Positions 21,575 to 29,187 of a DNA stretch of 29,187 bases are shown here, in pieces. Below the pieces are notes generated by a model. That model searched no databases and was not told the origin of the DNA. It saw nothing but the letters and a program-made list of their open reading frames with translations. The position numbers and the translations under genes are program-made. This stretch comes from Botryllus schlosseri (taxonomy: Eukaryota > Chordata > Ascidiacea > Stolidobranchia > Styelidae), in assembly GCA_000444245.1 (NCBI GenBank), contig ATSW01011233.1, positions 1-29,187 of the forward strand. The letters run 5' to 3'. Numbering within the stretch: position 1 is the first letter of the stretch; every line of letters starts with the position of its first letter.

Positions 21575-22090
21575 GACAAGGGTCGGATGATTCATATCGA
21601 CCCGGTATATTTTCAATTGTAATTCTTAAGGAGACATATAACACTGCGCTGTGACGTCAAAATTGATTTCAAGCATGTCCGTATTACAATAATTTGTTGT
21701 GTTGAACCCAACTCTGGCTGCACATAATCACGATCTGGTACAGAGGGGCGCACGAAAAATCCTCATGGGAAGTGAGTTGGATACCTCTGGTTAAGGATTA
21801 AGGTCATCTAGTGTGCGATAATTCGGCAGCACAATCAGGGGAATACGTAAGGTAAGCATATGCAAATGATCATTCGAACAACGCCATTCATATCAGAACA
21901 TACTGATCGGGGCTCACATACCTGAATCCACGCCACAACAATATATTTCGGACCATGGGTACATTGCTTGATGTGTCGTCATGCATGGTGCAGATCACAT
22001 TGTATTGACGGTAGTGAGCATTTATAATTAACACGGTGCATCAGTACGAAAAGGTATGCAAGGATGCGAGATGAACTTGTCACACTAAAG

Positions 22091-22313
22091 AAGTGGTTTT
22101 CAACCATGGGGTCACCTTCATGATCGCGCTGACCTTTTTTGTTAGATTCAGCTTCCCAAACAGTTCGTCCGCAGGTCTGAGGTGATGACCCCTTTTGTAG
22201 TGATCATGTATCAATTATATACATATATTGAATGCTTCTAAGCAGGCAGGGTGCATGAGTTCGTCACAACAATTTCAGTGGATCGCCGCAACGAGAAAGA
22301 TTGAAGAACACTG
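22091..22313. mobile_element. Decayed hAT-like element
   Basis: The left end AAGTGGTTTTCAACCATGGG and the right end AGATTGAAGAACACTG are loosely inverse. GGGGTCACC and GGTGATGACCCC, a GATCGCGCTGACC and a GTGGATCGCCGC block sit inside the ends, as in CAGTGGTTTTCAACC hAT elements. No clear target duplication remains, so it is probably old. Confidence 0.6.
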
Positions 22314-24149
22314 CTTTGTAGAACAAATGGAATAACTCTACAAGGAAGGATGTCGTTGATAAAATTACAGACTTAATATACGCAACGCATTTATCGATAA
22401 AATGGCATTTACTGCAAGCGCGACAATCATACGGGCTTCTTAGCTGTATTTGCATCATTCGCAAAATTGTGTACATTCTGTCCTGCCATTGCTCTCCCCT
22501 ATGCATGATTATGAGCAGCTCGGATGGGATTTGACAATTTAATTACCAAATAAGTTGTACTGCTCTACGTTATAGACCGAGCAGGAATGGATTTGTTTTA
22601 ATCTTGCAAGAGATATTGTTCGGGCCTAAATGTTCGATATTTTTGAAAAATCTTGATAATGACAGGCCGGATGGTAAATGGCATGTGAGTTAGCAGGCCT
22701 CGTTAATCTGTCACCCTCCAAACGTTTTGCTGCAGCGAATGCAATTCATGCGTTTTTTCTTGTTTCCTACGCTATATTATTACACCATAATTCGGCTTAT
22801 GTAGAGGTTAATAGTTGAACATTTAATTCACATTCTCCAACTCCAACATACATACGGTGAAGATTTGCTGTGGGTTTGCGCGACTTCTTGTTTTTTATAG
22901 GCATCCCGCGTATATAGTTGATGATATAGTTGTACTTAATTCGCAGACACTCAAATAAAATGGTGTATAGCTCCTTGGAGAACACTAAACAAACCTTCGT
23001 ACACGTCGATTAGTATCGTATCCGCAGGGCAAAGTCAGATTATATTAATTTCCGCGAGAAGTCAAAAGATGATGAAAGTATATTTATGAAGCGCATAGTT
23101 CTGAATTGAACGAAAATATTTATTCTACTCACGAAACCAGACATGACGTAGCGCGTTTTATCATATGGTGGGAAATTGACCTATATATATATATACGGAT
23201 ATATGTATATAGGGTTTTATGGTACTCGATTATTAAGGTATTGTGCACCAGGCCTGGGCGATCTTTCTAGTTGAATCACATATCTCTACACATAGTACAA
23301 AAAATCTACGACCAGACTAACCATGTGCGGTTCCGTTAACAGACATTCCTCGTTAAGCTCACTCTGCTGCGTTCGTCTATGTATTTTTTAAATATTGTCT
23401 CTGGTGATGGTATCGATAACAAGTCGGTAAAAATGTTCGACAGTTTCTGATACGCTGAACAACTCGTAAAAACCACTGTCATGACAACTCGTGTGATGGT
23501 GGTGTGCTGCGTTCAATTTACAGTGTCCACTGTCCACTGTACAGTTTGTAGTCGCAAAATGATTGATGTCTCCCTCCGAAACAAGTTTCTTGGACGGGAA
23601 ATGAAAATTGTGCGTGCATACGAAGATACGTATTTAGTCTCACTCGATGCCGTTTAATTCCGACATCCACTTCTCGATTCATATTCCATTATTGTGTGAC
23701 TTCATATCGGAACTATATATGCGTGTGCGTGCTATGAGACTATTTCTTGATGTTATATCGTACCCAGAAAAGGGTTCAGTATATGTCAGGGTCAGTATTT
23801 GATAGTGTGGTCCAATTTCCAAATGTAAGACAGACGTGCACGTACAGCCTACGTATTCCCTTCTGGTTTATGATTCAATGCATAAGTGTAATGAATGAAT
23901 ATATATGTCTACATTCCGTCGATTACGCGAATTAAATACCCTTCACGGTAGACTACATAGCAAACGAATGCACTGTAACTACGGATGAGATAATATGACT
24001 GTTCAGTATATGTTGGACGCGGATGATGGCAGAGATTGCGAAACCCGAACCCACAAAATAAAGTCCTAAACCTTCTGCCAGCAAACCTTGTTTTCGTCAC
24101 AACACTTCGTTTATGACTCAAACACATTCCTCTCGGGATTAGCAGTAGA

Positions 24150-24386
24150 CAGAGTTGGAAACTAGAAAATTTTCAGCTTTTCCAAACTGGATTGGAATTA
24201 GAATTATAGCTACACAGTTGGTTTTTTTTTTCAGACTATGGAATCACTTCATTTGCAAGCTGTGGGAAATTGAATTGAATGAAATGAAAATTAAAGCATG
24301 GAAACATTTCACAAATTAGATTGCAATTAGATTACCAGCATGTCACTCTAATCAGTCTAATTATACAACTAGAATTATCAAGTCTG
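24150..24386. mobile_element. hAT-like element of the ATTAGAATTAGA family, copy A
   Basis: This shares its ends and motif content with 25325-25712. The left end is CAGAGTTGGAAACTAGAAAA, followed by GGAATTAGAATTATAGCTA. The right side has GCAATTAGATTACCAGCATG and ends AGAATTATCAAGTCTG. The flanks GCAGTAGA and GTAGTGTA match at 6 of 8 positions. It ends about 110 bases upstream of the zinc finger 2 exon. Confidence 0.65.
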
Positions 24387-24495
24387 GTAGTGTAGAGCAT
24401 CTGTTTTTTAACCGTGGTGTTAATTCGCGCATAATGCGAATAGTCTTTACACGGAAATTGCGGTAAGTTATACGCAGAATATATTCTGCATCCAG

Positions 24496-24694
24496 GGTCC
24501 GCTGAAAGGGAGCTGCGCCGTTGACAAGCTACATAGGAACCAATGCCGCGCGTGTCGCCTTCAACGTTGCCTGAACAGATCCATGAACGCGGGCGCCGTG
24601 CAAAACGAGAGAGGCCCCCGAGCGCCGTCTGTCAAACGGAAAGCAGCCGAGACCGACATTTGCATAACGTCAAAACAAGATGCTATCGTCATAA
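24496..24694 (+). CDS. NR2E1: NR2E1-like nuclear receptor, exon with zinc finger 2 and the ERGPR extension
   Basis: The exon starts phase 0 after TTCTGCATCCAG and reads [55 protein letters not shown]... . The gap between the zinc-2 cysteines across the splice (C-K/GPLKGS-C) is seven residues. That is the enlarged D-box peculiar to TLX/tailless, where most receptors have five. CRACRL, the Cys after Arg, and AVQNERGPR (AVQHERGPR in TLX) fix the family. The end is less sure: ATAA/GTCAGT at 24695 leaves one base and joins in phase to an acceptor at 25983, while CA/GTGCTG at 24699 leaves two bases and would join an acceptor at 26059. A short-lived second frame (24543-24812) over this exon is a shadow. 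The exon is unusually GC-rich for the window. Confidence 0.95.
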
Positions 24695-25099
24695 GTCAGT
24701 GCTGATGTGTTTACGAAATTTGACGAAATGTTTTCTCCAGAGTATCGCATCGCATTCCTTCGGCGATAAAGCCTGCTTTATCTTGCGCGTTTCCTTTCGG
24801 AGGATGCGTTAAATAGATTTAATTAACTGTACAGGAAATCCGAAGAACCTATGCACCATTGACAGTCCATCGATCGATATAAATCGAACGACTTCACCTT
24901 GCCCTGTGCCTCTGTCTCCTCCTGCTTCCCACCGCCCGTATCAGTCTACTTCAAGGTAAGCCCGCTATCCGACAGCATGTCGAACATGTCCGCATTCAAT
25001 TCGAAATAAAAACCAATATCTACTGAATGAATACTAGTCGGCCCGTAAGTTTACCGGACCACGTCCTGTCAATCGATCTCGCCTTCTGTCGCTTTCCAC

Positions 25100-25290
25100 C
25101 TCACTTTGGCGCTTGTCCTTTTGTATTATCTTCTTTTCATTCAGTGTGTATGCCTCCTCTCTACATCGCCTAGGCCCAGGTTGGTGTCTGATTTTAAAGA
25201 CTACTCCAAGTCGTTTCGAGACTTTCCTATCTTTTCATTGTATCGCATCCTTGTGGTGTTTTGAAATCATGAAATTATTTCTTTTTTTAA
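25100..25290 (+). mobile_element. LINE-like 3' end (non-coding tail)
   Basis: It matches 7255-7445 in the same orientation over CGCTTGTCCTTTT, GACTACTCCAAGTCGTTTCG, CTTCCTATCTTTTCATTG and GAAATCATGAAAT. It matches the minus-strand tails at 1521 and 28579 in reverse. It is a 5'-truncated copy in an NR2E1-like intron. Confidence 0.75.
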
Positions 25291-25324
25291 TGATACTGAG
25301 CTGCTACTGATGCTGCCTCATCTT

Positions 25325-25712
25325 CAGTGTTGGACAACTAGCAAATTTTCATTTCCAAATCAGATTAGAATTAGAATCATAACTACTCACTTCTTTCAAA
25401 TTAAAATAACCTAATTTGCAAAATCTTGAAATTGAGTCAAATCACCAATTGGAAATACATACAACAACAATCATGTTCAGTTGATATCAATACAGAGTTT
25501 GTTCTCCTAAAAATGAGAATGACAAATTGCAAAAATAACTCTGCACACCAAGCCTTTTTTTCGCACGATACAGTTCTCGTAGCAATTTCATGAAACCAAA
25601 AATTATAGATGAGAAATAAAATTTGAGAGTAGAAACATTTCTCAAATTATGTTAGAATTAGATTACCGGTATTTCGCTCTCATTAGTCTAAATATGCAAC
25701 AATAATTGTCTG
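25325..25712. mobile_element. hAT-like element of the ATTAGAATTAGA family, copy B
   Basis: The left end is CAGTGTTGGACAACTAGCAA, then CAGATTAGAATTAGAATCAT. The right side has TTAGAATTAGATTACCGG and ends AATAATTGTCTG. Copy A at 24150 shares both ends. The flanks CTCATCTT and CTCGGCTC agree at 5 of 8 bases, so the duplication is decayed or absent. Non-coding. Confidence 0.65.
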
Positions 25713-25983
25713 CTCGGCTCTGCTTATTGACTCATGACCAATTACATTTGTAACTCACCACGCTTAGTAGCGATTTTCCGGCCCTGCCATACTGCCATTT
25801 CTTGCAGCCGTCTACTCCGACCCGTGCGTTTGCGTAGTCGTAAGAACTAAGGAAACACTTTATTAATTAAATTCGTAGCTTTTTGAGGCTGTGAACGGAC
25901 TTGACGTTTCTGTCGAACCAAATGTGTCGTCTTAATTATGCTTGGCAGGGAACCACTACTATTTACCATGTTCACATCTTCAG

Positions 25984-26282
25984 CGACCTGTCCCAATCTT
26001 GTGTTGAAACTGATTCGGGATTCCAACGACGTTCTTATTGATGTCATTCTCCGTTGCAGGTTATCTCCAAGTCTCGATGCTGATTGCTTGCAGACATACG
26101 GAAATCGTGTGGAGTACAGTACCAGCTTATTGAAACAGATGTTCCCTGTTGAAACTGGAAAATCTGATTGCTATTCGATGTCGTCCTGCTTGCTAGTGTG
26201 TGAAATGGCGGCACGCGCTCTATTCGTAACAGCTGAATTGATNGATTCCGCTTCTCGGGAAGATTCCACACGGACGATTACG
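25984..26282 (+). CDS. NR2E1: NR2E1-like nuclear receptor, hinge and start of ligand-binding domain
   Basis: Two bases finish a codon, then 99 codons run to a phase 0 donor (ACG/GTACGA at 26283). The recognisable core is LLVCEMAARALF, against ESVCESAARLLF in human TLX: the start of helix 3, identical at eight of ten positions from VCE to LF. After that it diverges (VTAELxDSASREDSTRTIT), losing the Trp-Ala-Lys and Pro-x-Phe of TLX helix 3. The upstream part (LSPSLDADCLQTYGNRVEYS...) is hinge-like. The acceptor at 25983 (CACATCTTCAG) fits the better donor at 24695. A second acceptor at 26059 (CTCCGTTGCAG) would shorten the exon to 26060-26282 and require the donor at 24699. One base (26243) is ambiguous, giving Met or Ile in the helix 3 region. 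Confidence 0.75.
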
Positions 26283-26307
26283 GTACGAAACTCTAACAGC
26301 GCGTGCT

Positions 26308-26777
26308 AATTTGTGTATTGACTCAACTCACATGAGTCATTGTGCATGACTCGAACCAAGTCATGTGACGCGAGACTAGGACGGCCAAGACAGACATTTG
26401 TAACTTGGAAGAATAGTAAAGTCAATTCATTATTGGTAGTTCGTCTATCAGTCCTGATACTTGGAAAATAGGGCCAGAAACTGTTAGGAAANGGGACAAT
26501 TGCGATATTAAGAATGTGAGCCATTCTATATCACTCCAGCAGAATGGAAAAAGTGTGTGAACCGGGTTGAACTCAAAACTGCACTGTGAACACAATGACT
26601 TGGACTCGGACTCACGTCAGAACACTATGACTCGGACTCGACCCCCTATACTCACTGACTATAGGACTCGGACTTGACTCGGTGCTGAATTGAAAATGAC
26701 TAGACTTGACTCGAGTCAAAACTATATAAGGGAGATTGATTTGTGACTCGGAACCTTGTGACTTGGTTACAACCCTG
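26308..26777. mobile_element. hAT-like GACTCGAGTC element, second copy, left end missing
   Basis: It is alignable end to end with about 3643-4117 in the same orientation: TGTGTATTGACTC, GCATGACTCGAACCAAGT, GACGGCCAAGAC, GGACTCGGACTTGACTCGGT, and an intact right end GGTTACAACCCTG. The outer left part is absent. It fills nearly all of the 543-base intron between two ligand-binding-domain exons, ending 48 bases before the next exon. One ambiguous base is at 26492. Confidence 0.8.
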
Positions 26778-26825
26778 GTACTGACCTTGCAAATAACATT
26801 TATGCACGTCGTTTCGTTGGTACAG

Positions 26826-26961
26826 ATGAATTTTATCCAGCGTCAATGGCCACAACTGATGGTTATGCATCTAAGTCGGGGATACACGAATACTCATAAG
26901 CAATTGCTGCTGGTTGCTGCTGAATTCAACGACGTCGAAGGACATCATGTAAAGCCACTAG
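26826..26961 (+). CDS. NR2E1: NR2E1-like nuclear receptor, ligand-binding domain helices 4-6
   Basis: The exon starts phase 0 after TTTCGTTGGTACAG and reads MNFIQRQWPQLMVMHLSRGY, TNTHKQLLLVAAEFNDVEGH, HVKPL, then one base before AG/GTATGT (26962). It aligns with TLX LMLLEDAWRELFVLGIAQW...ANTLLAVSG: the helix 5 Trp is kept, as is the W-x-x-L-x-V pattern and the later LL-x-V. The splice position matches the common receptor intron just after the DQ of helix 3-4. The usual D-Q-x-x-L-L signature is not conserved. In-frame reading extends upstream into the transposon copy, but the acceptor at 26825 makes that intronic. An alternative donor (CAT/GTAAAG near 26949) exists but would not keep phase with the next exon. 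Confidence 0.75.
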
Positions 26962-27643
26962 GTATGTAAAATAGGCGAACTGACTAACAATTTTTCACTT
27001 TGTTTCAATGAAATTGGCCTGGAGCTAACGGTCCAGACTTGCGGATCAGAAGGTTAAACAAATAAGTTGATGACATCACTAATTTGGGAGGAAAAACTAA
27101 AGACAACGCGTCGGTCATTTGTTGTAAATCAATTAGGCTGCATTTCGTATATAGGCCTATAGCAGGCAAAACAATTATATCTGTCTGTCCACGATTTTAA
27201 CTCGAATGATAACGTTATCTTCTCTCTTATAACGACTCTGGCTTAGCCATTTTCTTCGTTTAACGCTCGCACTATATTAACCTGGTATTCAAGTTTCTGC
27301 TTCGGGACGCATCTTTATCAGAGGCAGGGGCACCGCATCGCTTTTCAGGGCGTTAAACGAGGTATAAATTTCACAATTCATGCCAAAACTATACTCCAAG
27401 TAACAGCGAAAAACGTTATATGTGCAAAACAACCAAGTATATATAGTTCCAAAAATAGATTTGGTCTACTCTGGGGTCGTATAAATTTAGTGTAGACCTA
27501 CGTTTATCGGAGACGGTTTCTTCAAAAACTTATGTACAATTTATGCAAAGGTGTTGTTGCCTTGTTAAAGAAATCTACTTATAGACTTAGGGTTTGTGGT
27601 CTTTCATTTTTTCGCTCCTAAACGTTCATGAATCGTACCGCAG
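26962..27643 (+). other. NR2E1-like intron
   Basis: A 682-base intron from GTATGT to CGTACCGCAG. It contains the octamer TAGGCCTA near 27152 and otherwise only AT-rich unique sequence. Confidence 0.7.
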
Positions 27644-27778
27644 ATTCCCTTGAAGATGTTGAAGAACGTTCGAAAGCTGTAGATCGCCTTCACCATATTC
27701 TCTCCACCATCTCTTTGACTGACTTAAATGAGCAGGAATTCATGTCTATTCGGCGGGAATTGATCCTCGATAAAGCGG
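27644..27778 (+). CDS. NR2E1: NR2E1-like nuclear receptor, ligand-binding domain helices 7-9
   Basis: The G left by the previous exon plus AT gives Asp, then SLEDVEERSKAVDRLHHILS, TISLTDLNEQEFMSIRRELI, LDKA, and one spare base before GTAGAT (27779). It corresponds to the TLX stretch KLNKIISEIQALQEVVARF...LDATEFACLKCIVTFKA. The E-F-x-x-I-R pattern matches the conserved helix 8 E-F-x-C-L-K, and the flanking heptads fit amphipathic helices. The clean reading frame, matching phases on both sides and length (45 residues) support a real exon. The remaining part, helices 10-12 with the AF-2 segment, must lie to the right of the window. Confidence 0.78.
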
Positions 27779-27882
27779 GTAGATATGTCTAATCGTTTGC
27801 TAAAAGCATGAAAGACACTATGAATTTTAAACTTCTTAAATTATAATCGTATCCTTGGATGCTAAGCCTTGATTATCCAAAA

Positions 27883-27950
27883 CAGTGGTTCTCTACCGTG
27901 GTTCCGCTAAGCATTTTTAGGGGGTCTGTGAAACCTCTAAATATGTAGCA
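27883..27950. mobile_element. hAT left end, related to the 10651 element
   Basis: It begins CAGTGGTTCTCTACCGTGG and continues AGGGGGTCTGTGAAACCTC then TAAATATG, matching AGGGGGTCCGCGAAACCTC then TAAATTTG at about 10676-10700. No matching right end is found before the window edge, so the copy is truncated. The palindromic element at 28017 lies shortly downstream and may have inserted into it. Confidence 0.65.
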
Positions 27951-28016
27951 TTCACGAGAGATAACCTTGTGATTTTCTAAGCTAGACTCGATCATATTAT
28001 AGTATAGAAACTAGTA

Positions 28017-28552
28017 ACCTACGGATAGATACGCAACTCCCAGTGGTTACGCTTGGGCAAGCAGTATTTTTTTACTATCGAGCAATCGAAATGCAGCATA
28101 ATTGATAGTGCTGGATCTGGCGACCCGAGCAGCGCTAGTGTCGCACTGATTCCGCAAATATAAATTAAAATATTGTCAGCACAATGGGACCACGCCGAAA
28201 CAGTACTTAAAGTCTGATAATCGGCATTGTTCCAATGATGGCCGCGCCGGGACACAATCAGCATAATAATGGCCTATTCCGTCAGGCGATTGCTCGAAAC
28301 AATGCCGATTTTCAGACTTTGAGGGCTGTTTTGAGCTGGTTCCATTGCTCTGACAAAATTTTAATTTGTATTATCGGAATCAGTGCGACGCTAGTTTTTA
28401 ATTACAACCAGTTTTAATAATTTTCAACGTTCTGGTCACCAGCTAATAGTACTGTCAATTATGCTACTTTTGGATCGCTCAGCAATAAGAGAGACCATAC
28501 TTGCCCGAGCGTAACGACGGGTTTTGCGGGAGTTGCGTATCTATCCGTAGGT
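28017..28552. mobile_element. Palindromic MITE with long inverted termini, TA-flanked
   Basis: The ends are ACCTACGGATAGATACGCAA and its exact inverse, perfect for 25 bases (through CTCCC) and alignable further inward with gaps: TTACGCTTGGGCAAG pairs with CTTGCCCGAGCGTAA, AGTCTGATAATCGGCATTG with CAATGCCGATTTTCAGACT, and AGTGTCGCACTGATTCCG with CGGAATCAGTGCGACGCT. Both ends abut TA (28015-28016 and 28553-28554), as for Tc1/mariner-type insertion. There is no transposase. The whole 536-base element could fold on itself. Confidence 0.9.
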
Positions 28553-28578
28553 TAGTAATCTATAGTCAGTATAAGTAT

Positions 28579-28690
28579 CAGTTTATTAATATTTTCATGA
28601 TTTCAAAACACCACAAAACTGCGATACAATGAAAAGATAGGAAGGTTTCGAAACGACTGGAGTAGTCTTTGAGATCATCAGACACCCACC
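28579..28690 (-). mobile_element. LINE-like 3' tail
   Basis: About 110 bases nearly identical in layout to 1521-1631: TTTATTAATATTTTCA, CTGCGATACAATGAAAAG, GATAGGAAGG, then AGACACCCACC. On the minus strand it ends ATTAATAAA. It lies 26 bases after the palindromic MITE. Confidence 0.75.
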
Positions 28691-28739
28691 CACCTCATAT
28701 GAAGCAGTTTTACTTCATAACTGCTAAATCAGAGGTCTC

Positions 28740-28830
28740 AAACTCAAATGTGCTCGCGGGCCAGTTTTCCCGTTTTGACGACGCCGCGGGCCGCAGTACT
28801 TATAGGGGTATTCTATGTCTTTCCAATTAG
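28740..28830. mobile_element. hAT-like left end (CAGAGGTCTCAAACTC class)
   Basis: It opens CAGAGGTCTCAAACTCAAAT with GCGGGCCAG and GCGGGCCGCAG blocks just inside, the familiar hAT form whose subterminal motifs are GCGGGCC. No inverse right end is seen before the edge, so the full length is unknown. The end given is only the part I can recognise. Confidence 0.6.
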
Positions 28831-29004
28831 GCCTTCTTTGGCGGGAATGAATTTTCCTATTGAAAGTGAGCCGATCCAGCAGACTGACAGTAAACACACA
28901 TCGTCAAAATGTAATTTACTCTTGTATCAATTTAGGCCTGGCACGAAAAGAACCATCACATCTATAACTATTTGAATAGAATTGTTGTTGTACTTGATAT
29001 ATAT

Positions 29005-29187
29005 CAGTGGTTCCCAACGTGGGCGATATCGCCCCCCAGGGGGCGATTTGTCGGTCCAGGGGGGCGAAAATAGCCAAGGGGGCGATAGGGGGGCGAAAAC
29101 GGACGAAGGGGGCGATAGGGGGGCAATGGCATGTTGAAATGGCTATATTGGCGTCCATGACCGTAACTGCCACACCCAAGCTCCCAA
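29005..29187. mobile_element. hAT left end, continuing past the window
   Basis: It opens CAGTGGTTCCCAACGTGGGC followed by repeated GGGGGCGAT and GGGGGGCGAAAA blocks, a widespread hAT terminus with subterminal GGGGGCGA repeats. The right end lies off the window. Confidence 0.8.

Larger units (their letters stand above)
15931..24495 (+). other. NR2E1-like intron within the DNA-binding domain (8.6 kb)
   Basis: This intron separates zinc finger 1 from zinc finger 2. It holds several hAT-like elements (18755-19412, 19935-20239, about 20760-20893, 22091-22313, 24150-24386) and a 167-bp tandem repeat (21068-21574). No exon is recognised in 15931-18754, 20248-21067 or 22314-24149. An AT microsatellite-like run (CTATATATATATATAC) lies near 23180. 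Around 19460-19510 a GGGTTCGAC block followed by GGTCGGCCGGAGGACCC could be the B-box side of a tRNA-derived SINE, but I cannot support it further. Confidence 0.7.
24695..25983 (+). other. NR2E1-like intron in the hinge
   Basis: A 1.3-kb intron if the preferred donor (24695) and acceptor (25983) are used. It holds a LINE tail (25100-25290) and copy B of the ATTAGAATTAGA element (25325-25712). I see no other exon, but a small hinge exon cannot be excluded. Confidence 0.55.
27779..29187 (+). other. NR2E1-like intron (partial), transposon-filled
   Basis: From the GTAGAT donor to the window edge there is no further exon. The stretch is a mosaic of a hAT left end (27883), a palindromic TA-flanked element (28017-28552), a LINE tail (28579-28690) and two more hAT left ends (28740 and 29005). 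Confidence 0.7.

Noticed and set aside
21239-21644. Minus-strand frames repeated in the tandem array
   Set aside because: The unit is about 167 bases, not a multiple of three, so the frame does not continue from unit to unit.
24543-24812. Open frame beginning [12 protein letters not shown] over the zinc finger 2 exon
   Set aside because: It is a shadow: the adjacent frame encodes the unmistakable RNQCRACRL...AVQNERGPR of the receptor with a proper acceptor.

Overview
The window is AT-rich, intron-dominated animal DNA. It holds the 5' portions of two divergently transcribed, multi-exon genes. Splice junctions, a signal-peptide exon, a nuclear-receptor zinc-finger domain split by an intron of more than 8 kb, and many hAT-type and fold-back transposons all mark it as a metazoan nuclear genome. 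The diverged proteins, the palindrome TAGGCCTA and the small non-coding hAT families suggest a marine invertebrate, perhaps an invertebrate deuterostome such as a tunicate. The species cannot be fixed from sequence alone. Neither gene is complete: both run off the window.

Left block (about 1-5060, minus strand): the first three coding exons of an integrin alpha subunit. Exon 1 (5033-4801) carries the signal peptide and the start of beta-propeller blade 1. Exon 2 (1133-884) and exon 3 (457-340) carry the rest of blade 1 and part of blade 2. The three exons join in phase and have good splice sites. Intron 1 (3.7 kb) holds a fold-back element with a nested LINE tail, a hAT copy rich in GACTCGAGTC motifs, and another LINE tail.

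Middle block (about 5034-15796): the interval between the two divergent genes and probably the long first intron of the second. It contains three unassigned open stretches (5552-6366), a LINE 3' end (7010-7445), a possible tiny first coding exon (8618-8645), and two complete non-autonomous hAT elements with perfect 8-bp target duplications (10651-11455 and 11935-13353).

Right block (15797-29187, plus strand): an NR2E1 (TLX/tailless)-like orphan nuclear receptor. Exons are at 15797-15930 (zinc finger 1), 24496-24694 (zinc finger 2 and the ERGPR extension), 25984-26282 (hinge and start of the ligand-binding domain), 26826-26961 and 27644-27778 (more of the ligand-binding domain). All joins keep frame. 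The last exon or exons (helices 10-12) lie beyond the right edge. The DNA-binding domain is strongly conserved while the ligand-binding domain is very diverged. The introns are packed with hAT-like elements, a 167-bp tandem repeat, LINE tails and a palindromic TA-flanked element.

The two genes have no evident functional link. One product is a cell-surface adhesion receptor subunit, the other a nuclear transcription factor of the class that acts in anterior neural and visual development. What they share is a divergent arrangement over a transposon-rich spacer.
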